Of a DNA stretch of 64,000 nucleotides, positions 44,764-53,692 are shown piece by piece. Numbering within the stretch: the first letter of the stretch is position 1; each line of letters starts with the position of its first letter. Where the stretch lies: positions 310,001 to 374,000 of the forward strand of contig CAWJLO010000010.1 of NCBI GenBank assembly GCA_963843685.1. The letters run 5' to 3'. The translations under genes were made by a program, and so were the position numbers. The notes beneath the pieces were generated by a model that was given only the letters and a program-made list of their open reading frames with translations, had not been told where the DNA came from and did no database searches. Origin of the DNA: DASQHL01 sp963843685. GTDB lineage: Bacteria; Chloroflexota; Dehalococcoidia; DSTF01; JACRBR01.

Positions 44764-45084
44764 TCAGATGGCGAGTCCGTAGTTGACATCATCGCGCAGA
44801 TCCATCTGCGCCGCCACCTGGAGCGCCGCGATCTCGTCCGCGAGCGTCTGAGCAAGGTCGCTGGCACGGCGAAGGTCGACGAGGCGGGCGACGTCCGAGC
44901 GCGACCCATCGCGCTGAGCCTGGCGGATGGACGCGTAGACATCGAACGCCCGGAGGCGCCAGCGCTCGATCAGAGCGTCGAGGCTGTCGCCCTCGTCCAA
45001 CATCCGCACGAAATCGAAGCCGGTCGGGCGAAGCACGCGGATCTCGTGCAACCCTTCGTGGCGCGCGCGTTGGTTCTGGATCAT
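44764..45084 (-). CDS. Hypothetical helical protein
   Basis: 106 residues, mostly helical, no recognised family. 'GDSLDALIERWRLRAFDVYASIRQAQRDG' and 'RASDLAQTLADEIAALQ' in outline suggest an amphipathic bundle. GGAGGT lies 7 nt before the ATG at 45084; an in-frame GTG three codons upstream overlaps that site and is rejected. Confidence 0.6.
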   Translation of the reverse strand: MIQNQRARHEGLHEIRVLRPTGFDFVRMLDEGDSLDALIERWRLRAFDVYASIRQAQRDGSRSDVARLVDLRRASDLAQTLADEIAALQVAAQMDLRDDVNYGLAI

Positions 45085-45286
45085 GGTCGTCACCTCCGAG
45101 CGTGCAGTCGCTCGATTGTGGCATCTGTCGACCCGGGCTCGCGTTAGCGCGAGTTAACAGCAGATCAACGTTCGAAGAAGCGTGGGCAACGCCATCAGGA
45201 GCCGCCCACGCGCTCACTCAAGACGAGGCTGAGGGGTACCGGTCAGCGCGCGATCGTCCGCGTCACTTTCGCTATGCTGACGCCGC

Positions 45287-45321
45287 GTCCCCGTAGCTCA
45301 GAGGATAGAGCAGCGGTTTCC
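45287..45321 (+). pseudogene. 5' half of a tRNA-Arg gene (truncated copy)
   Basis: 35 nt match the 5' half of the intact tRNA-Arg(CCT) at 46623-46657 with two differences; the match ends inside the anticodon loop. A -10-like TATGCT (45273-45278) stands 8 nt upstream, just as TATACT does for the intact gene. No matching 3' half follows. The stretch 45322-45571 has lower GC than its surroundings and only a doubtful 60-codon frame (45354-45536). Confidence 0.7.
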
Positions 45322-45571
45322 CAACTCGCGGAGCCGATGCGCTGTGTTCACATATGTGCGCCGCTGAGCGTAAGGGGCAACGTTATCGTGTGTACGTTCC
45401 TCGTAACGATGGAGCGGTTCGAGTCGCGGACGCTTTCTCGGTCGTTCCGTGGCGGACGGCGTCTTGTGGACGTGGTGGGTACGCCGTGGTCGACCACATG
45501 AACGAGATCGTGCGCGCGCTCACGCCGTTTGGGTAACCCGCGTCAGATCGCATCGAAGACGAGGTGCCGCC

Positions 45572-46582
45572 ATGCTCCGGGCAATCTCTCCGAATGTCGT
45601 CTACGTCACGCATGACAGCGACGTCCTCAAGGGCAACCCGCTCGGTGACCCGCACGTTCGGCGCTTCCCGGTGTACCTCCCGCCCGGCTACGCGGAGTCC
45701 CCTCACAAGCGATACCCGGTGATCTTGAACCTGCTCGGATTCGGCGGCGGCGGGGTCATGGCCTTGAACCGCCGCTTCCTGACACATCCCGGTTTCGACG
45801 CCGATCTCGATGACCTGATCGATGGCGGCATGCCGGGGGTCATCTACGTCGTCCCGGACTGCATCACGAGCCTCGGCGGCAGCCAGTACGTGAATTCGAG
45901 CGCCGTCGGGCGGTATCAGGACTACGTCGTGCAAGAGATCGTCCCGCTGATCGACTCGCTCTATCGCACGAGCGGCCTGCGCGGCTGCATCGGCGGCTCA
46001 AGCGGCGGCATCGGCTCGTTCACGCTGGCGGCGCTGTACCCGGAGGTCTTTCAGGCATTCGCCGACCACTCGGGAGACAGCGCTTTCGAGCAGACCATCC
46101 TGCACGACATCCCGGCCTTTGTGCAGGCGATCGAGAAATACGACTACGACGTCGCATCTTTCGTGCGCCAAATCCCGGACATCCAGCCCAAGGATGAAGC
46201 CTTCAACATCATCCTGAACTTCGTCGCCATGTCCGCCTGCTATGCCCCGAACCTCGACGCGCCGATGGGCTTCGACATGCCGTTCGACGTCCGCACCGGC
46301 AAGCTGAACCGCGAAGTGTGGGAGAGGTTCCTCCCGCATGATCCGGTCAACATGGTCGCGCGCTACGCCGGCAATCTGCGCAAGCTCCGCTACCGCTTCA
46401 TCGACTGCGGCACGAAGGACCAGTTCCACCTCTACCTGGGCGCCCGGCAACTCCACGAAGAGCTCGACGCTCACCAAATCGAGCACGTCTACGAGGAGTA
46501 CGACTCCGACCACTTCCTCCTCCGCCGTCAGCAGGAATTGAAGACGATCCCGGCGATGGTGGCTGCGTTGCAGGAGGGGTAG
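45572..46582 (+). CDS. Esterase of the D/alpha-beta hydrolase type
   Basis: 336 residues. Resembles putative esterases (esterase D/FrmB-like): 'RRFPVYLPPGY' at the start, nucleophile Ser in 'GGSSGGIGS' (about residue 150), and a late 'YDSDHF' His. No signal peptide, so it is cytoplasmic. GAGG lies 7 nt before the ATG. Codons favour C in the third position more than the G-favouring genes around, and it lies between a half and a whole tRNA-Arg gene, so it may have been acquired. The substrate is unknown. Confidence 0.82.
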   Translation: MLRAISPNVVYVTHDSDVLKGNPLGDPHVRRFPVYLPPGYAESPHKRYPVILNLLGFGGGGVMALNRRFLTHPGFDADLDDLIDGGMPGVIYVVPDCITSLGGSQYVNSSAVGRYQDYVVQEIVPLIDSLYRTSGLRGCIGGSSGGIGSFTLAALYPEVFQAFADHSGDSAFEQTILHDIPAFVQAIEKYDYDVASFVRQIPDIQPKDEAFNIILNFVAMSACYAPNLDAPMGFDMPFDVRTGKLNREVWERFLPHDPVNMVARYAGNLRKLRYRFIDCGTKDQFHLYLGARQLHEELDAHQIEHVYEEYDSDHFLLRRQQELKTIPAMVAALQEG

Positions 46583-46622
46583 CCGGCGGCCCGCGCAGGA
46601 GCGGCCGATATACTGCGTTCGC

Positions 46623-46697
46623 GCCCCCGTAGCTCAGAGGATAGAGCAGTGGTTTCCTAAACCATGTGCGCAGGTTCGAGTCCTGCCGGGGGCACCA
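46623..46697 (+). tRNA. tRNA-Arg (CCT)
   Basis: Acceptor GCCCCCG/CGGGGGC, D-stem GCTC/GAGC, anticodon stem GTGGT/ACCAT with loop TTCCTAA (anticodon CCT), T-stem GCAGG/CCTGC, discriminator A, encoded CCA. TATACT (46609-46614) lies 8 nt upstream. Confidence 0.93.
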
Positions 46698-46782
46698 GTG
46701 CGCCCGTCCGTCGTGGCGTTCATGACTGAGGCAAGGGCGCGCAGCTGACCGCCGCGGCGTAGCTCCAGCCAATCGCCGCTCA

Positions 46783-46788
46783 TATACT
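46783..46788 (+). promoter_or_regulatory. -10 element abutting the GH3 glucosidase start
   Basis: TATACT, 6 nt before the ATG at 46795, with no ribosome site. Predicts a leaderless message. Confidence 0.5.
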
Positions 46789-46794
46789 CGACCG

Positions 46795-49032
46795 ATGACC
46801 GACACACCCTCGGCTCTGCCGGCGGACACGCCCTCATTCGAAGACGCCCGCGCGCGCGTGCGCGCCGGCGAGGATGTCGGCGAGGTCGCGCGCGCGTTCG
46901 TCGCCGAATTGACCGTTGACGAGAAGCTTTGGTGCCTGGACGGCGACGAAGAGTTCTGGCCGGGGCTCGTGCGCATGGCGGGACGGGCGCAGGCTCGCGT
47001 TGCCGGCGAGGGGTACAGAGGGCAGCCGTATTATGCTGCCCGGTTGTCTCGCGTCGGGTTCCCTGGGATTGCGTTCTCGGACGGGCCGCGGGGCGTCGTC
47101 ATCGGCTCCAATACATGCTTTCCCGTCTCGATGGCGCGGGGGGCCACGTGGGATCCCGACCTAGAGGAGCGCATCGGCGACGCGATAGGACGCGAATTGC
47201 GCGCGTGCGGCGCTACGCTCTTCGGCGGCGTCAACGTGAACCTGCTGCGGCACCCGGCCTGGGGGCGCGCCCAGGAGACGTACGGCGAGGATCCGCACCA
47301 CGTGGGCGAGATGGGCGCGGCGCTCGCGCGCGGTGTGCAGCGTCACGCCATGGCATGCGTGAAGCACTTCGCGCTGAACTCGATCGACAACGCGCGCTTC
47401 AAGATCGACGTGCAGGCGGACGAACGCGCGCTACACGAGGTCTATCTTCCGCACTTCAAGCGCGTCGTCGACGAGGGGATCGCCTGCGTCATGTCGGCGT
47501 ACAACTCCGTCAACGGCGCGTGGTGCGGCGAGAACAGGGTCTTGCTCACGGAGACGCTGCGAGACGAGTGGGGCTTCCGCGGGTTCGTGATTTCCGATTG
47601 GATCTTCGGGCTTCGTGATCCGGTGAAGTCCGTGCTCGCTGGCCTCAACCTGGAGATGCCGTTCCGCCAGCAGCGGATGCAGCACCTCCCGCCGGCGCTC
47701 GCCGACGGAACGCTGGACGAAGGGGACATTGACCGCGTGGTGGTGCCGACAGTCGAAACGGTCCTGCGCTTCGACGAGGTGCTGTCCCGCCCGGCGCCTG
47801 ACGCGTCGGTCTGCGCCTCACCGGAGCACCGGGCGCTTGCCTACGAAGCGGCTGCGAAATCGATCGTGCTGTTGAAGAACGACGGGGGCGGCGGGCCTCT
47901 TTTGCCGCTCGACCAAAGCAAGCTGCGGCGCGTGGCCGTGCTGGGCAGGCTCGGCGCTGTCGCGAACCTGGGCGACCAGGGCTCGAGCAACGTCGTCCCG
48001 CCGTCGGTCGTAACGCCGCTCGACGGGCTCCGTGCGGCGCTGCCGGAAGCGGAGATCCTCGCCAACGACGGAGCAGGTCTGGACGAAGCGAAAGAGATCG
48101 CCCGAAGCGCTGATGCCGTTATCGTCGTCGTGGGCTGCACGTTCGAGGACGAAGGCGAGTACATTACGGCGCAGCCTGGACTGTTGATATCGAACGCGCC
48201 GCCACGGCCAGAGCGCTTGCCGTCCGCCGAGCGGCCCCCGCAGCAACGTCCTGACAGCGCGCGGCGAGAGCAGCGGGGATTCGCGGCGGGTGGCGATCGT
48301 GAGTCGCTCGAACTCTCTGTTGCGGACCAGGCACTGATACGGGCCGCCGTCGAGGCCAATCCTTCGACCGTCGTAGTACTTATGGGCGGCAGCGCGATCA
48401 TGGTGGAGGGATGGCATGAGGCCGCGCCGGCGATCCTCATGCTGTGGTACCCGGGCATGGAGGGTGGGCGCGCGCTCGCGGACGTGCTGACGGGTCGCGT
48501 AGGTCCGTCAGGCAGGTTGCCGTTCGCAGTCCCACGAGACGCCAGCCATCTGCCGCATTTCGATCGCGACGCGACGTCGATCACCTACGATCTGTTTCAC
48601 GGCCAGTGGCTGCTCGACCGTGACGGGCACGAAGCGCGCTACCCCTTCGGCTTCGGCCTGTCGTACGGCCCGCCAGCCGTCATCAGCGACGTCGCCGTCG
48701 AGCAGACCGACGCCGGGCTTGTCGTCTCGGCGACGGCGAGGAACGACGGCGGCAGCGACGCGACGGAGGTGCTGCAGGTCTTCGCGGGTAAGCGCGGTTC
48801 ACGCTTCGACCGACCTTTGTGGCGATTAGCTGCCTTCGCGCGCACGACGACACGGCCTGGCGAGTCGACGAGCGTTCGTCTGCCGATCCCGTATGAACGA
48901 CTCGCGATCCGCGACGATGGTCGTTGGATCGTGGAGGGTGGCGCGTACGAGATCGCCGTCGGGCGCCGCGCACACGATCCCGACGCCGTCATCGTTCCGG
49001 TCGATCTACCCGAGCGCACGCTGGGGGCCTAG
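46795..49032 (+). CDS. Glycoside hydrolase family 3 (beta-glucosidase type)
   Basis: 745 residues. Exo-acting enzyme on beta-linked sugars. The N-terminal barrel has 'GFPGIAFSDGPRGV', 'HPAWGRAQETYGEDPHHVGEMGAA' in outline, 'CVKHFALNSIDNARFKIDV' and the nucleophile Asp in 'GFVISDWIFG' (about residue 266). The second domain and a C-terminal fibronectin type III-like domain (about 620-735) follow. There is no signal peptide, so it is probably cytoplasmic, fitting uptake of oligosaccharides. The start is set by TATACT 6 nt upstream. Confidence 0.9.
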   Translation: MTDTPSALPADTPSFEDARARVRAGEDVGEVARAFVAELTVDEKLWCLDGDEEFWPGLVRMAGRAQARVAGEGYRGQPYYAARLSRVGFPGIAFSDGPRGVVIGSNTCFPVSMARGATWDPDLEERIGDAIGRELRACGATLFGGVNVNLLRHPAWGRAQETYGEDPHHVGEMGAALARGVQRHAMACVKHFALNSIDNARFKIDVQADERALHEVYLPHFKRVVDEGIACVMSAYNSVNGAWCGENRVLLTETLRDEWGFRGFVISDWIFGLRDPVKSVLAGLNLEMPFRQQRMQHLPPALADGTLDEGDIDRVVVPTVETVLRFDEVLSRPAPDASVCASPEHRALAYEAAAKSIVLLKNDGGGGPLLPLDQSKLRRVAVLGRLGAVANLGDQGSSNVVPPSVVTPLDGLRAALPEAEILANDGAGLDEAKEIARSADAVIVVVGCTFEDEGEYITAQPGLLISNAPPRPERLPSAERPPQQRPDSARREQRGFAAGGDRESLELSVADQALIRAAVEANPSTVVVLMGGSAIMVEGWHEAAPAILMLWYPGMEGGRALADVLTGRVGPSGRLPFAVPRDASHLPHFDRDATSITYDLFHGQWLLDRDGHEARYPFGFGLSYGPPAVISDVAVEQTDAGLVVSATARNDGGSDATEVLQVFAGKRGSRFDRPLWRLAAFARTTTRPGESTSVRLPIPYERLAIRDDGRWIVEGGAYEIAVGRRAHDPDAVIVPVDLPERTLGA

Positions 49033-49055
49033 CGGCCGGATCGCGAGTCCTCCGC

Positions 49056-49069
49056 CGAACCATGGTTCG
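49056..49069. repeat. Perfect 14-bp palindrome
   Basis: CGAACCATGGTTCG in the 88-nt gap between convergent genes. No T run follows, so it is a poor terminator; it may be a binding site or chance. Confidence 0.35.
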
Positions 49070-49120
49070 ACGTCCGCGCGGGGTCCTCATCCATCATCGT
49101 TGAGCGCAACGTGCGTGCCG

Positions 49121-50083
49121 TCACGTGATGGCTTCCACTTCGGCTACAGGGACGGAGCCAACGGGCAGCGAGTCGCGGAGCATGCGGATGGCGACGCGCT
49201 GCATGGCGGCGTTGAGCGGCGTGGGGACACCGTACATGCGGCCGAGCAGGGCGATCTCGCCGTTGAGGTAGTCGGTCTCGATGGAGCCGGCACCGCGGGC
49301 GATGCTCTGCCATGAGGAGCCGCCGCCGCGCGTCGAGCCGGCGATAGCGGCAGGGCGCGACATCGACTTGCGGCGCTCGGCCATCTCCTCTTCGGAGGCC
49401 CAATCGATGCCGGCGGCGCGGTAGCAGGCGATCGCCTCTTCGCGGAGGCGGCCATGGAGCTGGAGCGCGTCACTATCGTGGCCGCAGGCGGCCTGGACGG
49501 CGTTGCCAAGGTTGTTGAGCAGCTTGGCGTACTTCCAGCGCATGATGTCCGCCGTGGGACGCGCGCTGAAGCCGGAGGCGTCGATGTCGGCCGTGACGCG
49601 CATGATGAGGTGGTCGGTGCCGGACGGGTAGCAGCCGGCGTCGAGGATGCCGCTGACGGGCGCGGCGTTCGCCTGGACGACGCCGGGCACCATGTAGGTC
49701 GCGGGGAGCAGGACGAGCATGGCGTAGACGTGCTCGAAGCGGCGGAGGGCCATGCGCTCGTTGTCGACGCCGTTCTGGGCGCAGATCACGGGCACGCCGG
49801 GGCCGGCGGCGGCGCGCAGATCCTCGAGCGCGGCCTCCGTGTGCTGCGACTTCATCGTCAGGAGGACGACGTCGCCGTCGCCGAAGGTCAGTTCGTCCGG
49901 GTGGCCGGCCACGGGGATCTGGAGCTGCGCCGTCTCCTGCGGCGTCTCGAACTTGAGGCCGTTGTCGCGCATCGCCTGGAGGTGGGCGCCGCGGGCGATG
50001 AGGACGACGTCGTGGCCGTGCTGGTGGAGCTTGGCGCCGATGGTGCCGCCGATGGCGCCGGCGCCGTAGATGATGTACCGCAT
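49121..50083 (-). CDS. Ketopantoate reductase-like protein (PanE/ApbA family)
   Basis: 320 residues. NAD(P)-binding 'YGAGAIGG' at residues 6-13, 'CAQNGVDNE' with the conserved Asn (about 108), and 'MRWKYAKLLNNLGNA' with the catalytic Lys (about 184) and Asn of the family. The reaction in the pantothenate route is reduction of 2-dehydropantoate, but many paralogues act on other 2-keto acids; no pan genes lie nearby, so the substrate is open. AAAGGGAGGAG lies upstream of the ATG. Confidence 0.83.
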   Translation of the reverse strand: MRYIIYGAGAIGGTIGAKLHQHGHDVVLIARGAHLQAMRDNGLKFETPQETAQLQIPVAGHPDELTFGDGDVVLLTMKSQHTEAALEDLRAAAGPGVPVICAQNGVDNERMALRRFEHVYAMLVLLPATYMVPGVVQANAAPVSGILDAGCYPSGTDHLIMRVTADIDASGFSARPTADIMRWKYAKLLNNLGNAVQAACGHDSDALQLHGRLREEAIACYRAAGIDWASEEEMAERRKSMSRPAAIAGSTRGGGSSWQSIARGAGSIETDYLNGEIALLGRMYGVPTPLNAAMQRVAIRMLRDSLPVGSVPVAEVEAIT

Positions 50084-50304
50084 CGGGGCTCCTCCCTTTC
50101 GTCTCGTCTATAGCGCCGGGGCCGGGCTAACGACGAGACCAATTTCCGTCCCAAAAAAATCCACTTATCGCTTTGGTTTGGTCCGTGCCCCGTCCGCGTG
50201 TTTCGGGACAGGAATCCTGTTCGTGGTCATGGGGCGATCGTACGCCGACGGGCGCGATCTGGAAGCGTTTCGTGTCACCGGGTCGCGGAGGTGACGCGGA
50301 CGAT

Positions 50305-50330
50305 CCACAGAGTACACAGAGGGCACCGAG
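50305..50330. repeat. ACAGAG-rich intergenic repeat
   Basis: Imperfect repeats of CCACAGAG / ACACAGAGGG / CACCGAGG in the 336-nt gap 50084-50419. This type of sequence is a common dispersed repeat in environmental genomes. No gene or promoter was recognised in the rest of the gap. Confidence 0.4.
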
Positions 50331-50419
50331 GGGTTATCCGCCGACGGCAGGATGGTCCCCGCATCCGGCGGACACAGCCGGTGTAGAGTGTTGAAGATCC
50401 AAGAGCGTGGAGGGGCGCT

Positions 50420-51956
50420 ATGGGCGAGACTCAGCCAGCGAAGCAGCCGGCGCGGCCGAAGAATGCGATCGTGATCCTGCTGGACTCGCTGAACCGGCAC
50501 ATGCTGGGGGCGTACGGGGGGCGGGAGTTCGAGACGCCGCACCTGGACGCGTTCGCGCGGCGGGCGCTGCGGTTCGAGAAGCACTACTCCGGGTCGCTGC
50601 CGTGCATCCCGGCGCGGCACGACATCCTCTGCGGGGCGCTGGACTTCCTGTGGAAGCCGTGGGGGTCGATCGAGGTGTGGGAGCACTCGCTGGTGGCGCA
50701 CCTGCGGCGGGCGGGCGTGACGAGCATGCTGATCTCCGACCACCCGCACCTGTTCGAGACGGGCGGCGAGAACTACCACACCGACTTCACGGCGTGGGAC
50801 TACGAACGCGGGCACGAGTCCGACCCGTGGCGCACGCGGCCGGACCCGAGCGCGACGGGGGCGCCCGAGATCGAATTCGCGGGGCGCGACGTGTACGCGC
50901 GGTCGCGTTCGTACTTCCGGGAAGAGACGGACTTTCCGGGGCCGAAGACGATGGCGGCGACGGCGCGCTGGATCGACGAGAACGCGGGGCAGCACGACCG
51001 CTTCTTCCTGTTCGTCGACGAGTTCGACCCGCACGAGCCGTTCGACACGCCGGACCCGTACGCGACGATGTACGACGGGTCGTGGACGGGGCCGCGGCTG
51101 ATCTGGCCGCCGTACATCACGCAGGCGTTCGAGCGGGGGCGGCTGACGCCGCGGGAGGCGCAGCAGATCCGGGCGAACTACGGCGGCAAGCTGACGATGA
51201 TCGACGCGTGGTTCGGGAAGGTGATGGCGGCGATCGAGCGGCGGGGGCTGTGGGACGACACGGCCGTCATCGTCTGCACGGACCACGGGCACTACCTGGG
51301 CGAGAAGGAGATCTGGGGGAAGCCGCAGTCGCCGGTATTCGAGCCGCTGGGGCACATCCCGCTGATGGTGTCGTGGCCGGGCGTACGCGGCGGGGACGGC
51401 GGACGCGCTGACGACGAACGTCGACATCTTCGCGACGCTGGCGGAGCTGTTCGGCGTGACGCCGGAGCATCGCACGCACGGGCGGTCGCTGCTGCCGGTG
51501 ATCGAGGGTCGGGCGAAGACGGTGCGGGAGTACGCGCTGTGCGGCGTGTGGGGGCGCGAGGTGCACCTGATCGACGCGACGACGAAGTACGCGCGGGCGC
51601 CGGAGGCGGGGAACGAGCCGCTGTCGATGTGGTCGAACCGCTGGTCGTCGATGCCGATCGGGCACGCGAACACGGAGTATCGCTTCCCGGCGCCGGACGA
51701 CCGGGCGTCGCTGGACCGGATGCCGGGATCGGGCGTGCCGGTGATCCGGCAGCCGTTCCGGCAGGGCGACCTGCTGCCGTACTGGGCGTACGGGCGCTTC
51801 AGCGGCAACCACCTGTACAACCTGGCGAACGACCCGACGGAGGACGAGAACCGCGCCGGGACGGGCGAGGAGCGCGAGGCGGCCGACCGGCTGCGGGAGG
51901 CGCTGATCGCGATCGAGGCGCCGGAGGATCAGCTGGCGCGGCTGGGGCTCGCCTAG
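50420..51956 (+). CDS. Sulfatase (alkaline phosphatase superfamily), with an apparent frameshift
   Basis: Hydrolyses sulfate esters after an active-site Cys is converted to formylglycine. 'LPCIPARHDIL' (61-71) is the CxPxR maturation motif with Cys62; 'LLDSLNR', 'DEFDPHEPFDTP' and 'CTDHGHYLGEK' bind metal. The frame is lost near 51385-51400 next to GGGG; 'ALTTNVDIFATLAELFG' and the rest ('THGRSLLPVIEG', 'HLYNLANDP') continue one frame over to TAG at 51956. About 512 residues when joined. No signal peptide. GGAGGGG lies 5 nt before the ATG. A formylglycine-generating enzyme is not in the window. Confidence 0.85.
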
Positions 51957-52462
51957 CGGGACGTTGCGGGAGCGGCGGCGAGGCCGGAGGCGCGGGCCTG
52001 GCGCTCGAGGTCGACGTCGGGGGCTTCGTTGCGGGGGCCGGGGCAGTAGACGCGTGCCTGCGTGATCAGGCCGTCGCGGATCTTCAACAGGAAGAGCTGA
52101 CGGAGGATGACGAGGGGATCGCTATCGAGGGCGACCTGGGGCGAAGGGGGCTGGCCGTTCGACGGGCGGCCACGCATCGGCACGCCCCAGTGCGCGGGCT
52201 TGTGCCACGCCAGCTCGCACTCAAGGGTCGCGGCGCCACCGGCGCCGGAGGTCTCCTCGCTGTGCAGCACCTGGTAGCCCTGGCCGGGCGTCAGCCACAC
52301 CTCAATGATCTGGGCAACCGTCGCGCGGTCCTTTGCGACCCAGTGCCCGACGGGCGTCCACGCCTGGAAGTCGACGTCGGGAGCGAAGAGCTTCGCGACG
52401 GCGTTGAAGCGTCGAGCCTTGAGGCCTGCGAGCAGTTGACCCGGGACGGTGTTGGGCATCAT
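51953..52462 (-). CDS. NTF2-like hypothetical protein, paralogue of 18352-18813
   Basis: 169 residues. 'NTVPGQLLAGLKARRFNAVAKLFAPDVDFQAWTP' in outline, 'VAQIIEVWLTPGQGYQVLHSEETSGAGGAATLE' and 'ARVYCPGPRNEAPDVDLE' repeat the blocks of the gene at 18352; this copy has a 20-residue insertion before the last strands. AAGGAA lies close before the ATG. Its stop overlaps the sulfatase stop by 4 nt on the other strand. Confidence 0.72.
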   Translation of the reverse strand: MMPNTVPGQLLAGLKARRFNAVAKLFAPDVDFQAWTPVGHWVAKDRATVAQIIEVWLTPGQGYQVLHSEETSGAGGAATLECELAWHKPAHWGVPMRGRPSNGQPPSPQVALDSDPLVILRQLFLLKIRDGLITQARVYCPGPRNEAPDVDLERQARASGLAAAPATSR

Positions 52463-52690
52463 CGGTTCCTTCAGCGATAGCGGCGGATAGGGCCGATTGC
52501 CCGGGTGAGGGTGATGTCAGTGTACCGGATCGGGGGTTGGAGCCTGGTCTCGGGGACAGCGGCATGCGGGGAGGAGCGGAATCGGGGCAAAGCTGTTGAT
52601 GACGTCAAGCGTCGGGCCTAACGGCTCTGCGACGGCGCAGAGCGGCGCGCTACCCTTCATGCGGCAACTAACGCACACGGAGAGAGCACC

Positions 52691-53692
52691 ATGAAGTACC
52701 GCCCGTTCGGGAACAGCGGCAAGACGGTTTCGGCCGTCGGATTCGGCATGTGGACGGTCGCCACCACCTGGTGGGGGATCGACGACGACGACTTCGCGCG
52801 GAAGCTTACGCGCCGGGCGTACGACCTCGGCATCACGTTCTTCGACACGGCCGACACGTACGGCAACGGGAAGGGCGAGACGCTGCTGGCGGAGGCGCTC
52901 GGCGACGTGCGCGACAAGATCGTGATCAGCACGAAGGGCGGCTACGACTGGTACCAGTACGGCGACCAGCGCCGCGGCCAGAAGGAGATCCCGCAGGACT
53001 GGTCGCCGGCGTACATCCGCAAGGCGGTCGAGGAGAGCCTGCGGCGGCTCAACACGGACCACATCGACGTGTACCAGCTGCACAACGTGAAGATGGACGG
53101 GCTGATGCGGGACGACCTCTTCGCGGAGCTGGAGAAGCTGCGCGGCGAGGGGAAGATCGGCGTGTACGGCGCGGCGCTGGGGCCGGCGATCGGGTGGAAG
53201 GAGGAGGGGTTGTACTCCATGACGGAGCGGCACTGCGGCCTCATCCACACCATCTACAACATGTTCGAGCAGGACCCCGGCCGCGCGTTCTTCCCGCTGG
53301 CGCGCGAGACGGGAACGGCGGTGCTGGTGCGCGTGCCGCACTCGTCGGGGATGCTGGAGGGCCGGTACACGAAGGACACCGTGTTCGGCGAGAACGACCA
53401 CCGCAAGCACCGGACGAAGGAGTGGCTGGAAGAGGGGCTGAAGAAGCTCGACGCGCTGCGCTTCCTGACGGAGGGGCGCGGGCGGACGATCGGGCAGGCG
53501 GCGCTGCAGTTCATCCTCGCCGAGCCGAGCGTGGCGTCGACGCTGCCGAACATCTACGACGAGGAGCAGCTCGTCGAGTTCGCGGCGGCGTCGGACACGC
53601 CGGAGTTCACGGCCGAGGAGATGGCGCGCGTGGCCGAGCTGTACGAGATCGATTTCGGGATTCACGGCTCGCCCGCCGGGAGGACAGCTTGA
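52691..53692 (+). CDS. Aldo/keto reductase
   Basis: 333 residues, TIM barrel. The tetrad is present: Asp in 'TFFDTADTYGNG' (about 51), Tyr in the same block (about 56), Lys in 'ISTKGGY' (about 81) and His in 'VYQLHNVK' (about 125). The C-terminal 'TIGQAALQFILAEPSV' is the NADPH-side helix. GGAGAG lies 6 nt upstream of the ATG. Its TGA overlaps the TTG start of the HemQ-Rieske gene, so the two are made together. The substrate is unknown. Confidence 0.87.
   Translation: MKYRPFGNSGKTVSAVGFGMWTVATTWWGIDDDDFARKLTRRAYDLGITFFDTADTYGNGKGETLLAEALGDVRDKIVISTKGGYDWYQYGDQRRGQKEIPQDWSPAYIRKAVEESLRRLNTDHIDVYQLHNVKMDGLMRDDLFAELEKLRGEGKIGVYGAALGPAIGWKEEGLYSMTERHCGLIHTIYNMFEQDPGRAFFPLARETGTAVLVRVPHSSGMLEGRYTKDTVFGENDHRKHRTKEWLEEGLKKLDALRFLTEGRGRTIGQAALQFILAEPSVASTLPNIYDEEQLVEFAAASDTPEFTAEEMARVAELYEIDFGIHGSPAGRTA

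Noticed and set aside
45085..45286. Coding sequence upstream of the half tRNA
   Set aside because: No frame with a ribosome site or sensible composition; treated as intergenic.
45287..45536. tRNA interrupted by an intron, or a 60-codon gene at 45354-45536
   Set aside because: Group I introns are known in tRNA-Arg(CCT), but no matching 3' half of this copy follows and the intact tRNA is complete by itself. The short frame has no ribosome site or recognisable fold.
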